DNA from: Streptomyces europaeiscabiei | GTDB lineage: Bacteria > Actinomycetota > Actinomycetes > Streptomycetales > Streptomycetaceae | NCBI RefSeq assembly: GCF_001550375.1 | Contig: NZ_LRTR01000315.1 | Coordinates: 1 to 55,616 of the forward strand | Direction: 5' to 3' | Length of the DNA: 55,616 nt | In this document: positions 8,541-17,163 of the stretch, piece after piece | Layout: the number at the start of each line of letters is the position of its first letter | How positions within the stretch are numbered: the stretch's first letter is position 1 | Notes under the pieces: model-generated | The model's database searches: none | What the model saw: only the letters and a program-made list of their open reading frames with translations | What the model was told of the DNA's origin: nothing | Program-made: the position numbers and the translations under genes

Positions 8541-9764
8541 TCAGATGGCGTCTCCCGCCGTCCACTCGCTCCACGACATGTTCCAGCCGTTGAGGCCGTT
8601 GTCCGGCGAGACCGTCTTGTCGGGGGAGTTCTTGACGATCACCACGTCGCCGATCAGCGAGTTGTCGAAGAACCACTTGCCGACCGTGTCGCCGTTCGCC
8701 CCCTGGGCGTCCGCGAGGCCGACGCAGCCGTGGCTGGTGCCCTGCCGACCGAAGGGCGGGTTGGACCTGTTGTACCAGTAGTTGCCGTGGATGAAGGTGC
8801 CCGATGTCGTCAGCCGCATCGCGTTCGGCACGTCCGCGATGTCGTACTCACCGCCGAAGCCCACCGTCGACCCGTTCATCCGCGTCTGCCGGAACTTCTC
8901 CGAGATCACCATCTGGCCGTTGTACGTCGGGTTCTCGGCGGCGCCCGCCGAGATCGGCACGGTCTTGAGCGTCTTACCGTCCCGTTCGACCGTCATGGTC
9001 TGCGTGTTCACGTCGACCGTGGAGACCTGCGAGCGCCCGACCGTGAAGGTGACCGTCTTGTCCTGCACGCCGTAGAGGCCGTTCGCGCCCTCCACGCCGT
9101 CCAGGTCCAGCTTCATCGTGACCTTGGAGCCGGCCTTCCAGTACTCCTCGGGCCGGAAGTCGAGACGCTGCGCCCCGAACCAGTGCCCGACCACCTCCTG
9201 CCCGCTGCTCGACGTCACCTTGATGTGCGACTGCACGGCCTTCTTGTCCGTGATCGCCTTGTCGAAGGTGAACGACACCGGCATCCCGACCCCGACCGTG
9301 GTGCCGTTGTCCGGTGTGTACGTGCCGATGAAGCTGTTGGCCGTCGACACGGTCGTGAAGATGGAGTTGGCGGCCGACGTCTTCCCGGCGGCGCTCTTCG
9401 CGGTCGCGGAGATCCGGTACTTCGTGCCGCGCTCCAACTGCTCCTTCGGCTTCCAGGACCGCCGGTCCGCCGCTATCTCGCCCGCCACCACCGCGCCGCC
9501 CTCGGCGGCGGTCATCTCCACCTCGGTCAGCTTGCCGCCGCTGACCTTCACGCCGGTCGCGTTGATGGAAGCGCCCGTCGAACCGTCCTTCGCCGAGATC
9601 GTGATCCGCGCCGCCCCGTCGGCGTCCCCGGCCGAAGTCCCCTTGCCGTCACTCTTGTTGTCGGCCTGGGCGTCCCCGCCACAGCCGGTCAGGGTCAGCG
9701 CACCGACCACCAGCACGGCACAGGTCCCCAGTGCCCGCCGTACAGCAATCTTCGGCCTCGTCAC
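8541..9764 (-). CDS. L,D-transpeptidase lipoprotein (Ig-like plus YkuD)
   Basis: 407-residue cell-wall enzyme that forms 3-3 crosslinks in peptidoglycan. A lipoprotein signal peptide ends in LTLTGC (Cys about 28). One or two Ig-like domains cover about residues 55-245, followed by a YkuD catalytic domain at about 250-380. The catalytic signature is HGNYW...SHGCVGLAD, with the nucleophile in SHGC. This is the layout of mycobacterial Ldt enzymes. It is probably transcribed alone, with a hairpin downstream. Outer face of the membrane. Confidence 0.93.
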   Translation of the reverse strand: MTRPKIAVRRALGTCAVLVVGALTLTGCGGDAQADNKSDGKGTSAGDADGAARITISAKDGSTGASINATGVKVSGGKLTEVEMTAAEGGAVVAGEIAADRRSWKPKEQLERGTKYRISATAKSAAGKTSAANSIFTTVSTANSFIGTYTPDNGTTVGVGMPVSFTFDKAITDKKAVQSHIKVTSSSGQEVVGHWFGAQRLDFRPEEYWKAGSKVTMKLDLDGVEGANGLYGVQDKTVTFTVGRSQVSTVDVNTQTMTVERDGKTLKTVPISAGAAENPTYNGQMVISEKFRQTRMNGSTVGFGGEYDIADVPNAMRLTTSGTFIHGNYWYNRSNPPFGRQGTSHGCVGLADAQGANGDTVGKWFFDNSLIGDVVIVKNSPDKTVSPDNGLNGWNMSWSEWTAGDAI

Positions 9765-9969
9765 GATCTGCTCCAGCTTCTTCGCGTCTACGGTGATCCA
9801 CGTGATCCGCTCCGGTTACGTGAAGAAGGAGCGAGCGACGGCCCGGCGGGTTCCCCCTGACTCCCGCCTGACGGCATCACGTGACAGAACCGGGACAATC
9901 GCCCCCGGCGACAGCTGCTGGAGCAACCGGACTCTCAGGCCCCCCTCATCCTCCTCATCCCTCTCCTCC

Positions 9970-11019
9970 TCATCCCCGTCGTCCCTCTCCGTACAACTCC
10001 TCGTACGACGGCCACACTCCACCGGGCCCGTCCACCGACTCGGCCGCCCGCACCGCCCGTACGATCGCCCGGGTCACCAAGTCCGCCGCCGCCGCGAGGA
10101 GTTCGTTCAGGGCGAGGAGGCCGACCCCGGGCGGCAGCGGCCGGGCGCCCGTCGCCAGGGTGAACACCGTGTCGCCGTCGTTGAGCAGATGCACGGGGCG
10201 TACGGCGCGGGCGATGCCGTCGTGTGCCGTGCCGGCCAGCTTCTGGGCCTGGGCGCGGGTCAGATCGGCGTCGGTGGCGACCACGGCCAGCGTGGTGTTC
10301 AGCGGGGGAGGGGGACTCTTCGCGGCGGCCTCGGCGATCCGGCGGCGCGCGTTCTCGTGGACCTCGGGCGCCGGATACGCCGCACGTCCCTGGAACAACT
10401 CCCCGTACAGCACCCCCGTCTCCGGATCCGTCACCGATCCCGCCGCGTTGGCGACCACCAGTGCGGCCACCGTGATTCCCGAGTCCAGCACGGTGCTCGC
10501 GGTGCCGATGCCGCCTTTGAGCAGCCCGACCGTCGCCCCCGTCCCGGCACCCACGCACCCCTCCGCCACCGGAGCGCCGGGCCCGCTCGCGGCGGCTGCC
10601 TCGACCGCCGCCCGGCCGGTGGCCGCGTCCGGTCTGGCCCTGAACTCCCCGCCCCGCCCCAGGTCGAAGACACAGGCGGCCGGCACGACCGGCACCACGT
10701 GCGCCGGGTCGGGCCCCACCCGCACACCGCGTCCGCGCTCTTCCAGCCAGGCCATCACTCCCGACGCGGCGTCCAGCCCGTACGCGCTGCCGCCGGTCAG
10801 GACCACCGCCTCGACCTTCTGCACCAGGTTGCGCGGGTCGAGCGCGTCGGTCTCCTTGGTGCCCGGCCCGCCCCCGCGCACGTCCACGGCCGCGACCGCG
10901 CCGCCCTCCGGAGCCAGCACGACCGTGGTACCGGTGAGCCAGCCCCCGCCGGCCCGGGTGGCGTGGCCGACCCGCAGGCCGGGGACATCGGTCAGCGCGT
11001 CAACTGTCATGGACGTCAT
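9970..11019 (-). CDS. P1 family (S58, DmpA-like) peptidase
   Basis: 349-residue N-terminal-nucleophile aminopeptidase/amidase homologue. Family features are the start LTDVPGLRVGHAT, the GGSAYGLDAASGVMAWLEERG stretch near residue 95, and GxGTGATVGLLKGGIGTAS, the region of self-cleavage in DmpA enzymes. Its start overlaps the last 20 bp of the ltrA-like gene on the same strand (ATG at 11019 or 11010), so the two are probably cotranscribed and coupled. Substrate unknown; relatives include D-aminopeptidases and beta-peptidyl aminopeptidases. Confidence 0.9.
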   Translation of the reverse strand: MTSMTVDALTDVPGLRVGHATRAGGGWLTGTTVVLAPEGGAVAAVDVRGGGPGTKETDALDPRNLVQKVEAVVLTGGSAYGLDAASGVMAWLEERGRGVRVGPDPAHVVPVVPAACVFDLGRGGEFRARPDAATGRAAVEAAAASGPGAPVAEGCVGAGTGATVGLLKGGIGTASTVLDSGITVAALVVANAAGSVTDPETGVLYGELFQGRAAYPAPEVHENARRRIAEAAAKSPPPPLNTTLAVVATDADLTRAQAQKLAGTAHDGIARAVRPVHLLNDGDTVFTLATGARPLPPGVGLLALNELLAAAADLVTRAIVRAVRAAESVDGPGGVWPSYEELYGEGRRG

Positions 11020-12349
11020 GAGTGCTGTGGGCCTCTCGTGTCTCGCCGGCCCGGTGGGACCGGCGGGTCTCTGCGGCGTCGGGGGTGCTGTGGGCGCGGG
11101 CGGTGAACACCACCCCGACCGTCACCGTCGCGGCCGCCACGACGCCCGCGGCCAGGACCGCCCAGTGGCCCAGGAACGTGCACACGATCACGGCCAGCGC
11201 GGAGAGCGGCAGGACGGTCTGCTGGGCCGTGCCCACTTTGTGGTGGCGGGCGTGCAGCGCCCACACGGAGAGGAGATACAGCGCCGTCGGCAGGGTCACC
11301 GCGGCGGACGCGGCCGGCGTGGAGATGTGTGCCTTGTGCACCGCCTGCTCCACCGCGACCTCCAGCCCGGCGCCGATCGCGGCCGCCGAGGCGAAGATCA
11401 GGTAGTGGCCGTAACCCCACAGGAAGCTCTCCTTGCTGGAGCGCAGATGACCGTGGATGGGAACGGCGAAGTAGACCCACCACGCCGAGAACACGATCAG
11501 CAGCCCGCCCACCGCGATGGGCAGCAGCTCGCCCAGCGCGTCGTCGTCGTCCACCGCCGACTTCACGGCGACCGTCGCCGCCAGGAGCGTCTCGCCGAGC
11601 ACGATGATGGTGAACAGGCCGTAGCGCTCGGCGATGTGATGCGGATGCCAGGGCGTCTGGAAGCCCTTCTCCGCGTACACCGGGACGCACAGTTCGGCGA
11701 TCGCCATCGCCAGGAACAGCCACGGCCCGGCCGGTTCCGGCACGATCAGCAGCCCCAGCCAGCCGACCTGGCACAGCGCCACGCCGCCCGCGTACCGCAG
11801 TGCCGTGACCCGCTCGGCGCCCGTCGCGCTTCGCCCGGCCCGCAGCCACTGCGCGGTCATCGCCAGCCGCATGATCACGTAGCCGAGGACGACCAACAGC
11901 CAGTCGTGGTCCTCGAAGGCGCGGGTGACCCCGGCGGCGAGGACCAGCACACCGGCGATCTGGAGGAGGGTCACCAGTCGGTACGGCACGTCGTCGTTGT
12001 CGTACGCCGAGGCGAACCAGGTGAAGTTCATCCAGGCCCACCAGATCGCGAAGAAGATCATCGCGTAGTTCACGATGCCCTCGGCCGCGTGCGCCTCCGC
12101 GACGGCGTGCACCAGTTGGATGCCCGCCTGGGCGACGGCCACGACGAAGCACAGGTCGAAGAAGAGCTCCAGCGGTGAGGCGACCCGATGTTCCTCCTCA
12201 CGCCCCCGCGCGACCAGCCTGCGCACCGGAGCCCGGCCGACGCCGGGAGAGGAGGCGGAAGCCGAGGCCGGGGACGCGGCCGAGGCCGTGCCGGAACCTG
12301 GGGCCGGTTCCGGAACCGAGGGGGTCGAGGGCGTGGAACTGGGCGTCAT
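11000..12349 (-). CDS. ltrA: Low temperature requirement A (LtrA) family membrane protein
   Basis: 449-residue integral membrane protein. After a disordered Ser/Pro/Ala-rich N-terminus (about 1-50) come the family signature EEHRVASPLELFFDLCFVVAVAQ and about 10-12 helices. Conserved family words include AERYGLFTIIVLGE, and the C-terminus is a hydrophilic His/Arg/Thr tail. I place the start at the ATG at 12349; the frame is open much further upstream but only by running antisense through other genes. LtrA was named in Listeria for cold growth; its biochemical role is not established. Coupled to the P1 peptidase gene. Confidence 0.88.
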   Translation of the reverse strand: MTPSSTPSTPSVPEPAPGSGTASAASPASASASSPGVGRAPVRRLVARGREEEHRVASPLELFFDLCFVVAVAQAGIQLVHAVAEAHAAEGIVNYAMIFFAIWWAWMNFTWFASAYDNDDVPYRLVTLLQIAGVLVLAAGVTRAFEDHDWLLVVLGYVIMRLAMTAQWLRAGRSATGAERVTALRYAGGVALCQVGWLGLLIVPEPAGPWLFLAMAIAELCVPVYAEKGFQTPWHPHHIAERYGLFTIIVLGETLLAATVAVKSAVDDDDALGELLPIAVGGLLIVFSAWWVYFAVPIHGHLRSSKESFLWGYGHYLIFASAAAIGAGLEVAVEQAVHKAHISTPAASAAVTLPTALYLLSVWALHARHHKVGTAQQTVLPLSALAVIVCTFLGHWAVLAAGVVAAATVTVGVVFTARAHSTPDAAETRRSHRAGETREAHSTHDVHDS

Positions 12350-12512
12350 GCGGCCAAGCACACCAGAAAAGCCGGTGGAATTCCCGCTCGGGTGTTCACC
12401 AGTTCCCGGGTGGACCGAGGGAGTGCGTGGACGGGCCCGGTGAACGTGTGGGCGGGCCGGGGCGGGGTCTGCGACCGGCCGTTGTTCGTGCTCGGGGCCG
12501 TACCCTGGAGGC

Positions 12513-12695
12513 ATGAGTACCGCTCCCGCCCCCGAACCGCGTGATCCCAAGGCCGCGCTCGTCTTCGACGACCCGCTCAGCCGGCCGTCGTCCGACGACA
12601 CGGACCACGGGTGGGGCGAGCGGCCCGGCGACGGCGGCGACAGCGTGGCCGACCTGAAGCGCTTCCTCGACGAGAAGCCGCCCCACCACATCTGA
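12513..12695 (+). CDS. Small conserved actinobacterial protein, unknown function
   Basis: 60 residues, soluble, acidic and proline-rich, with words KAALVFDDPLS and ADLKRFLDEKPPHHI. The C-terminal DLxRFLDEKPPHHI stretch is one I associate with a short conserved Streptomyces protein, but I know no function. The ATG at 12513 has GGAGG just upstream (12505-12510). Divergent from ltrA and convergent with mscL. Confidence 0.7.
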   Translation: MSTAPAPEPRDPKAALVFDDPLSRPSSDDTDHGWGERPGDGGDSVADLKRFLDEKPPHHI

Positions 12696-12783
12696 CACCG
12701 CCGGCCGAAGACCTTGAGGCGTCGGAGCCCCTTGGCGAAGACCCGGCGGCGTCGGCATCGTCGGCCAAGAGCCTCAAGTGCCG

Positions 12784-13263
12784 CTACTCGCGGTCGTGGC
12801 CCGAGCCGCGCTGGGCCACCAGGGCGTCGCGGATCTCCTTGAGCACCTCCAGCTCGGTCAGCTCGATGACCTCTTGGGTGCCTTCCTTCGCCTTCCGGCG
12901 GGCTTCCTGGCGGGCCAGGTACTTGGCCATGGGGAGCACCATCAGGAAGTAGACGACGGCCGCGGTGATCACGAAGCTGAGCGTGGCGCTCAGGACCGTG
13001 CCCCACATGATCGGGATGCCACTGATGACCGTGCCGTCCGCATCCGTGTCGCAGGGGTCCTGCAGGCACGAGCTGTACTTGTCGAGGTCCTTGGTGCCGA
13101 AGGCCCCCACGAGTGGGTTGATGACCCCCTTCACCACCGAGTTGACGATGTTGGTGAATGCCGCGCCGATGACCACGGCGACGGCCAGGTCGACGACGTT
13201 CCCCCGCATCAGGAAAGCCTTGAAGCCCTCCCAGACGCTCGGCTTCTTCTTCTCGCTCACCAC
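12784..13263 (-). CDS. mscL: Large-conductance mechanosensitive channel
   Basis: 159-residue MscL that opens under membrane tension to release solutes during osmotic downshock. It has the N-terminal amphipathic helix, TM1 (FLMRGNVVDLAVAVVIGAAF), a periplasmic loop with a CLQDPCDTD pair of cysteines, TM2 (TLSFVITAAVVYFLMVLPM) and a charged C-terminal helical bundle. It is slightly longer than the usual 130-150 residues, mostly in the loop and tail. mscL is part of the conserved neighbourhood containing fthC, galU, glp and sepX. Confidence 0.95.
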   Translation of the reverse strand: MVSEKKKPSVWEGFKAFLMRGNVVDLAVAVVIGAAFTNIVNSVVKGVINPLVGAFGTKDLDKYSSCLQDPCDTDADGTVISGIPIMWGTVLSATLSFVITAAVVYFLMVLPMAKYLARQEARRKAKEGTQEVIELTELEVLKEIRDALVAQRGSGHDRE

Positions 13264-13410
13264 GAGGCCCCTCTGCGCTGATTGTGGAACAAATGACTCC
13301 GCAACCTACGTCAGGGCCGGGCCCGGGTGTCCAATTGGGTCCCCCCATCGTGGGACTTGACGGGTGGGGGCCTGCCTTCCGAGTGCCGGTGCCCGCGCCG
13401 GGGTTCGCGG

Positions 13411-14061
13411 TCACCACAGCGTCACCGCCAGGCGGGACGTGGCGCCCGCGCCGGCCAGCCGGGCCGCGATGCGGCGGGGCACGGTCAGGACGACCAGGGC
13501 TCCGCTCTCGGTGGCACTGGCGGTCGGCACCTTGGACACGCGGGCGCCGCGTGCGACGACCCGTGCGGCGCCGGCGCCCGTCGCGGACTCCTCGGCCGCG
13601 ATCACGTCGACGCGATCACCGGGGCGCAGCAGCCGTACCGTGGCGCCGTCGGCGATCCGGACCGGCGCGCTCACCGTCTCGACAGTGGTGGGGCGCTCGG
13701 GGACCGGGTCGGCCACGGGGTGGCCCCTGACCCGTCCGACTTCCCTCGGCCCCGCACCCGTCGCCAACAGGGCGGCGGCGGTCACCGCCAGGCCGACGGC
13801 CATCGCTCGCCTTCGGCAGCGGGCGAGGCGGCGGAGCCGGTGTGCCCCGCCACGTACCCGCAGCGGGGCGAAGTGCGGGACCTCGCAGGTGGGAGGCGCG
13901 TCGGTGCCGGGCGGGCCGGAGGCCCAGGAGGGCAGACGCGCGGATGCGGGTGTGGATGAGTACGGCGACGTGAACGAGCGCGCGGACGTGGACGTCGGCG
14001 TGGACAAGTACGAGGGCGAGGGCGAGGACGAGGACGAGGGCGAGGACGAGCGACGGGACAT
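13411..14061 (-). CDS. SAF-domain (CpaB/RcpC-like) membrane-anchored protein
   Basis: 216 residues from the ATG at 14061. A long Ser/Thr/Pro-rich N-terminus (about 1-70) and an Arg-rich segment precede a single membrane helix (about 87-105, MAVGLAVTAAALLATGAG). A SAF-like domain follows at about 125-165 (APVRIADGATVRLLRPGDRVDVIA) with a beta-rich end. CpaB/RcpC proteins belong to Flp pilus secretion systems, but no other pilus gene is nearby, so this is an orphan. The N-terminal coding DNA contains a GAGGAC/GAGGGC purine repeat (about 14010-14050). Confidence 0.75.
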   Translation of the reverse strand: MSRRSSSPSSSSSPSPSYLSTPTSTSARSFTSPYSSTPASARLPSWASGPPGTDAPPTCEVPHFAPLRVRGGAHRLRRLARCRRRAMAVGLAVTAAALLATGAGPREVGRVRGHPVADPVPERPTTVETVSAPVRIADGATVRLLRPGDRVDVIAAEESATGAGAARVVARGARVSKVPTASATESGALVVLTVPRRIAARLAGAGATSRLAVTLW

Positions 14062-14238
14062 GGGGCCACCACCTGCTGTGTGAGATCGGCTTGCGGTCCC
14101 ACGATGAGGCTTCGCGGCGGAGCCCGCTGAGGCCTGTGGACTACCCGCCGACTGTGGAAAACCCCACCACCCGAACGAGGAGTTCCGCCCCGGCCGCTCC
14201 CTCACCCCCGCACCGGACCGGCCGCCGGGGCCGCACCG

Positions 14239-15147
14239 TCAGGGCAGTTCGAACCCCGGGTCCATCCCACCCAGTGCCTTGGTGCACAGGCAGTCGCGGC
14301 TGTCGTTCGGCGGGAGGGCGGCGACCGCGTCGAAGAGAACCCCCCGCAACCGGTCGACGTTCGAGGCGAAGACCTGGAGGACCTCCTCGTGGGAGACGCC
14401 CTCGCCGGTCTCGGCGCCGGCGTCGAGGTCGGTGACGAGGGTCAGGGAGCTGTAGCAGAGCTCCAGTTCGCGGGCGAGGATCGCCTCGGGATGGCCGGTC
14501 ATGCCGACCACGGACCAGCCCTGGGCCTGGTGCCACAGGGACTCGGCGCGGGTGGAGAAGCGGGGGCCCTCGATCACGACCAGGGTGCCGCCGTCCACCG
14601 GTTCCCAGTCGCGCCCGCGCGCCGCTTCGAGGGCGGCCTTGCGGCCGACGGGGCAGTAGGGGTCGGCGAGCGAGGCATGGACGACGTTGGGGATGGTGCC
14701 GCCGGGCAGCGGCAGGCCGTCGAAGTAGGTCTGGGCGCGGGACTTCGTGCGGTCCACCAGCTGGTCCGGGACAAGGAGCGTGCCCGGTCCGTACTCCGGC
14801 CGCAGACCGCCCACCGCGCACGGGCCGAGCACCTGGCGCGCCCCGACGGAACGCAGGGCCCACAGGTTGGCCCGGTAGTTGATGCGGTGCGGCGGCAGAT
14901 GGTGGCCACGGCCGTGGCGCGGGAGGAAGGCGACCCGGCGGCCGGCGATCTCGCCGAGGAAGAGGGAGTCACTGGGCGGCCCGTAGGGGGTGTCGACCTG
15001 TATCTCGGTCACGTCGTCGAGGAAGGAGTAGAAGCCCGACCCTCCGATGACGCCGATCTCCGCGAGGTCCGTCCCTGCCGTGCCGTCCGCCGTGCCCGCC
15101 CCGACCGCCGGCCCGACACCGTTCTCCACGTGCTTCGTGTTCGCCAT
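14239..15147 (-). CDS. mtnP: S-methyl-5'-thioadenosine phosphorylase
   Basis: 302-residue nucleoside phosphorylase of the MTAP/PNP-2 family. It splits methylthioadenosine with phosphate to adenine and methylthioribose-1-phosphate, recycling the by-product of polyamine synthesis. Signatures are GVIGGSGFYSF (phosphate loop), FLPRHGRGHHLPPHRINYRA and VVGMTGHPEAILARELELCY (base and ribose region). An extra Gly/Thr/Ala-rich N-terminus of about 28 residues precedes the fold. It lies behind the FmdB-like gene with a hairpin between them. Confusion with purine nucleoside phosphorylase is possible but less likely. Confidence 0.88.
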   Translation of the reverse strand: MANTKHVENGVGPAVGAGTADGTAGTDLAEIGVIGGSGFYSFLDDVTEIQVDTPYGPPSDSLFLGEIAGRRVAFLPRHGRGHHLPPHRINYRANLWALRSVGARQVLGPCAVGGLRPEYGPGTLLVPDQLVDRTKSRAQTYFDGLPLPGGTIPNVVHASLADPYCPVGRKAALEAARGRDWEPVDGGTLVVIEGPRFSTRAESLWHQAQGWSVVGMTGHPEAILARELELCYSSLTLVTDLDAGAETGEGVSHEEVLQVFASNVDRLRGVLFDAVAALPPNDSRDCLCTKALGGMDPGFELP

Positions 15148-15180
15148 GCCCGCACCCTAACCGGGCCGGGAGACGCCGAA

Positions 15181-15212
15181 GACCCCGCCGGTCGTCGTAC
15201 GACGGCGGGGTC
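15181..15212 (-). terminator. Hairpin terminator after the FmdB/Ruc-like gene
   Basis: Perfect 10-bp stem GACCCCGCCG / CGGCGGGGTC with a 12-nt loop, 14 bp after the stop of the zinc-ribbon gene and 34 bp before mtnP. Confidence 0.75.
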
Positions 15213-15225
15213 CCGGACGCAGGCG

Positions 15226-15567
15226 CTACGCGGCCGAGGTGCTGCTGGTGGAGGAAGAGCCCGAGGACGACGACTTCGAGTCGGAGGACGACGAAGACGA
15301 CGAGGACGAGCCCGAGGACGACTTCGTGTCCGAGGAGGACTTCGCGTCCGACGAGGACTTCGACGTCGCCGGGGTGCTGCTCGACGAGGAGCCGCGGCTG
15401 TCGTTCCGGTAGAAACCGGAGCCCTTGAAGACGATGCCGACCGCGGAGAACACCTTCTTGAGGCGGCCGTTGCAGGCGGGGCACTCGGTCAGGGCGTCGT
15501 CGGTGAACTTCTGCACCGCTTCGAGGCCCTCACCGCATTCGGTGCACTGGTACTGGTACGTCGGCAC
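15226..15567 (-). CDS. FmdB-family zinc-ribbon protein, likely Ruc-type redox-regulated chaperone
   Basis: 113 residues. A zinc ribbon is formed by Cys8, Cys11, Cys29 and Cys32 (CTEC...CPAC), followed by the conserved FKGSGFYRND and a tail (about 57-113) that is almost all Ser with some Lys, Asp and Thr, predicted disordered. This layout matches Mycobacterium tuberculosis Rv0991c (Ruc), reported as a chaperone activated when oxidation releases zinc and forms disulfides. The GTG start at 15567 has AGGAGG upstream. A CIRCE-like heat-shock operator lies immediately before the ribosome site. Nearby mscL and fthC-galU-glp-sepX match the Rv0991c neighbourhood. The Ruc role is inference from similarity and context. 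Confidence 0.82.
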   Translation of the reverse strand: MPTYQYQCTECGEGLEAVQKFTDDALTECPACNGRLKKVFSAVGIVFKGSGFYRNDSRGSSSSSTPATSKSSSDAKSSSDTKSSSGSSSSSSSSSDSKSSSSGSSSTSSTSAA

Positions 15568-15579
15568 TGGCTCTTCCTC

Positions 15580-15606
15580 CTGGCACTCTCACTCGATGAG
15601 TGCTAA
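15580..15606 (-). promoter_or_regulatory. CIRCE element (HrcA operator) before the Ruc-like gene
   Basis: Read on the gene strand: TTAGCACTC, 9 bases, GAGTGCCAG. The CIRCE consensus is TTAGCACTC-N9-GAGTGCTAA, so one arm is 9/9, the other 7/9, and the spacer is exactly 9. It ends 13 nt before the GTG start and abuts the AGGAGG ribosome site, as in groESL operons. This implies HrcA repression and heat induction. Confidence 0.85.
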
Positions 15607-15637
15607 CGACGGTCCATACTGACCTATTCCCCCGGGA

Positions 15638-16918
15638 TCAGTCCACTGTCACCGGCACTCGGTGACCGACGACACGCGCGACCGTACGGCTCCGGGGCCT
15701 GCCCACCAGCCGTGTACGCAGCGCCAACAGTGTCGCAAGAGCCAGTGCCGTACCGGCCGCGGGCACCAGGAATCCGGCGCCGGTCCACAGCCGGTCCTCC
15801 AGTTGTCCGGCGGCCGTGACGGCGGCCGCCTGGCCGAGCGCGACCGCGCCGGTCAGCCAGGTGAAGGCCTCGGTGCGGGCACCGGACGGGACCAGGGAGT
15901 CGACCAGCGTGTAGCCGGTGATCAGGGCCGGGGCGATGCACATGCCGACCAGCAGGCCGAGCGTGGCGAGGACGAGCACGGAGTCGGCGGTCCACAGGGC
16001 GGAGGCCGCCAGGGCGAGGGCCGCGTAGCCGACGACCAGGCGCCGCTGAGGGCCCACCTTCCACGCGATCGCGCCGCAGACGATGCCGGAGAGCATGTTG
16101 CCGGCGGCGAAGACGCCGTACAGGACGCCGTTGAGACCGGGCTCGCCGATCGAGTCGGAGAAGGCGGCCAGCGAGACCTGCATGCCGCCGAAGACGGAAC
16201 CGATGCCCAGGAAGGTGACGATCAGGACGCGTACCCCGGGGACGGACAGGGCGGAGACGCGCTCCACGCGCGCGTGCGCCATGGAGACGACCTTGGGCTG
16301 GGTGCCGCGCTGCGCGGCGAACAGCAGGCCGCCGACCAGGGTGAGCCCGGCCTCGGTGAGCAGGCCGGCGGCCGGGTGCACGGCGGTGCAGAGCGCGGTC
16401 GCGACCAGCGGGCCGAGCACGAAGGTCAGCTCGTCGGTGACGGACTCGAAGGCGGCGGCGGTGCTCATCAGGGGCGAGTTGCGGAGCTTGACGCCCCAGC
16501 GGGCCCGCACCATGGGGCCGATCTGCGGCACCGAGGCTCCCGTCGGCACGGCGGCGACGAACAGCGCCCACAGGGGGGCGTCCATCAGGGCCAGCGCCAT
16601 CAGGGAGAGGCTCGCCGCCCCGTGGACGAGGATGCCGGGGATCAGGACGGCCCGCTGACCGTGACGGTCGGCGAGGCGGCCGCTGTAGGGGGCGAACACC
16701 GCCATGGAGACACCGGTGGCGGCGGCCACGGCGCCGGCGGCCCCGTACGAGCCGGTGGTGTGCTGGACCAGCAGCACGATGGAGATGGTCAGCATGGCGA
16801 ACGGCTGACGTGCCGCGAAGCCGGGGAGAAGGAACGTCCACGCGCCGCGGGTGCGCAGCAGTTGCCCGTAGCCCGGGCGGGACGTCTTCGAGGTGTTCGA
16901 GGTGACCGTGGATGCCAC
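15638..16918 (-). CDS. MFS transporter
   Basis: 426-residue, 12-helix major facilitator. A conserved loop GRLADRHGQRAVLIPG (motif A) follows helix 2, and the halves are split by a loop near residue 205 (AQRGTQPKVVSMAHARVERV). I choose the GTG at 16918 (VASTVTSNTSKTS) because GGAAAGG lies upstream and the earlier residues to 17032 are low-complexity basic sequence. The substrate cannot be told; relatives are often annotated as sugar or drug efflux. The Ruc-like gene's promoter would lie in the last bases of this gene. Confidence 0.85.
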   Translation of the reverse strand: MASTVTSNTSKTSRPGYGQLLRTRGAWTFLLPGFAARQPFAMLTISIVLLVQHTTGSYGAAGAVAAATGVSMAVFAPYSGRLADRHGQRAVLIPGILVHGAASLSLMALALMDAPLWALFVAAVPTGASVPQIGPMVRARWGVKLRNSPLMSTAAAFESVTDELTFVLGPLVATALCTAVHPAAGLLTEAGLTLVGGLLFAAQRGTQPKVVSMAHARVERVSALSVPGVRVLIVTFLGIGSVFGGMQVSLAAFSDSIGEPGLNGVLYGVFAAGNMLSGIVCGAIAWKVGPQRRLVVGYAALALAASALWTADSVLVLATLGLLVGMCIAPALITGYTLVDSLVPSGARTEAFTWLTGAVALGQAAAVTAAGQLEDRLWTGAGFLVPAAGTALALATLLALRTRLVGRPRSRTVARVVGHRVPVTVD

Positions 16919-17045
16919 GGCCGTGCCTTTCCGCCGCCTGGTAGCGCGCCCGTGCGGGGGCGCCGAGAGCTGTCCTCTTGCGCTACTGCGGTAGATGCCG
17001 GAGCCCACTGCGAGGGGCGTCCCGGCCGCCATACGGTCGCGCCAG

Positions 17046-17062
17046 CTCTGCGTCAGGCAGAG
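17046..17062. promoter_or_regulatory. Palindrome upstream of the MFS gene
   Basis: CTCTGC-N5-GCAGAG, extended by outer CCA and TGG on the two sides. It is 128 bp before the MFS GTG. It could be an operator or a leader hairpin; no family assignment. Confidence 0.35.
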
Positions 17063-17143
17063 TTGGTCCGATCAAGTGCGCCTTCATCGTACAGGGGAGA
17101 TCGGCGGGGTCGCCTGTGAAAACGAGCACCATGGACGGCCGTA

Positions 17144-17159
17144 CCTCCGATTCCGGAGG
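17144..17159 (-). terminator. Possible short terminator hairpin after the antiporter gene
   Basis: CCTCCG, 4-nt loop, CGGAGG: a 6-bp stem about 135 bp past the antiporter stop. Weak on its own. Confidence 0.35.
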
Positions 17160-17163
17160 GTGT

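Noticed and set aside
11000..13417. 805-codon frame joining LtrA to sequence across mscL
   Set aside because: Only the part after the ATG at 12349 is LtrA. The rest lies in another frame through mscL and intergenic DNA and matches nothing.
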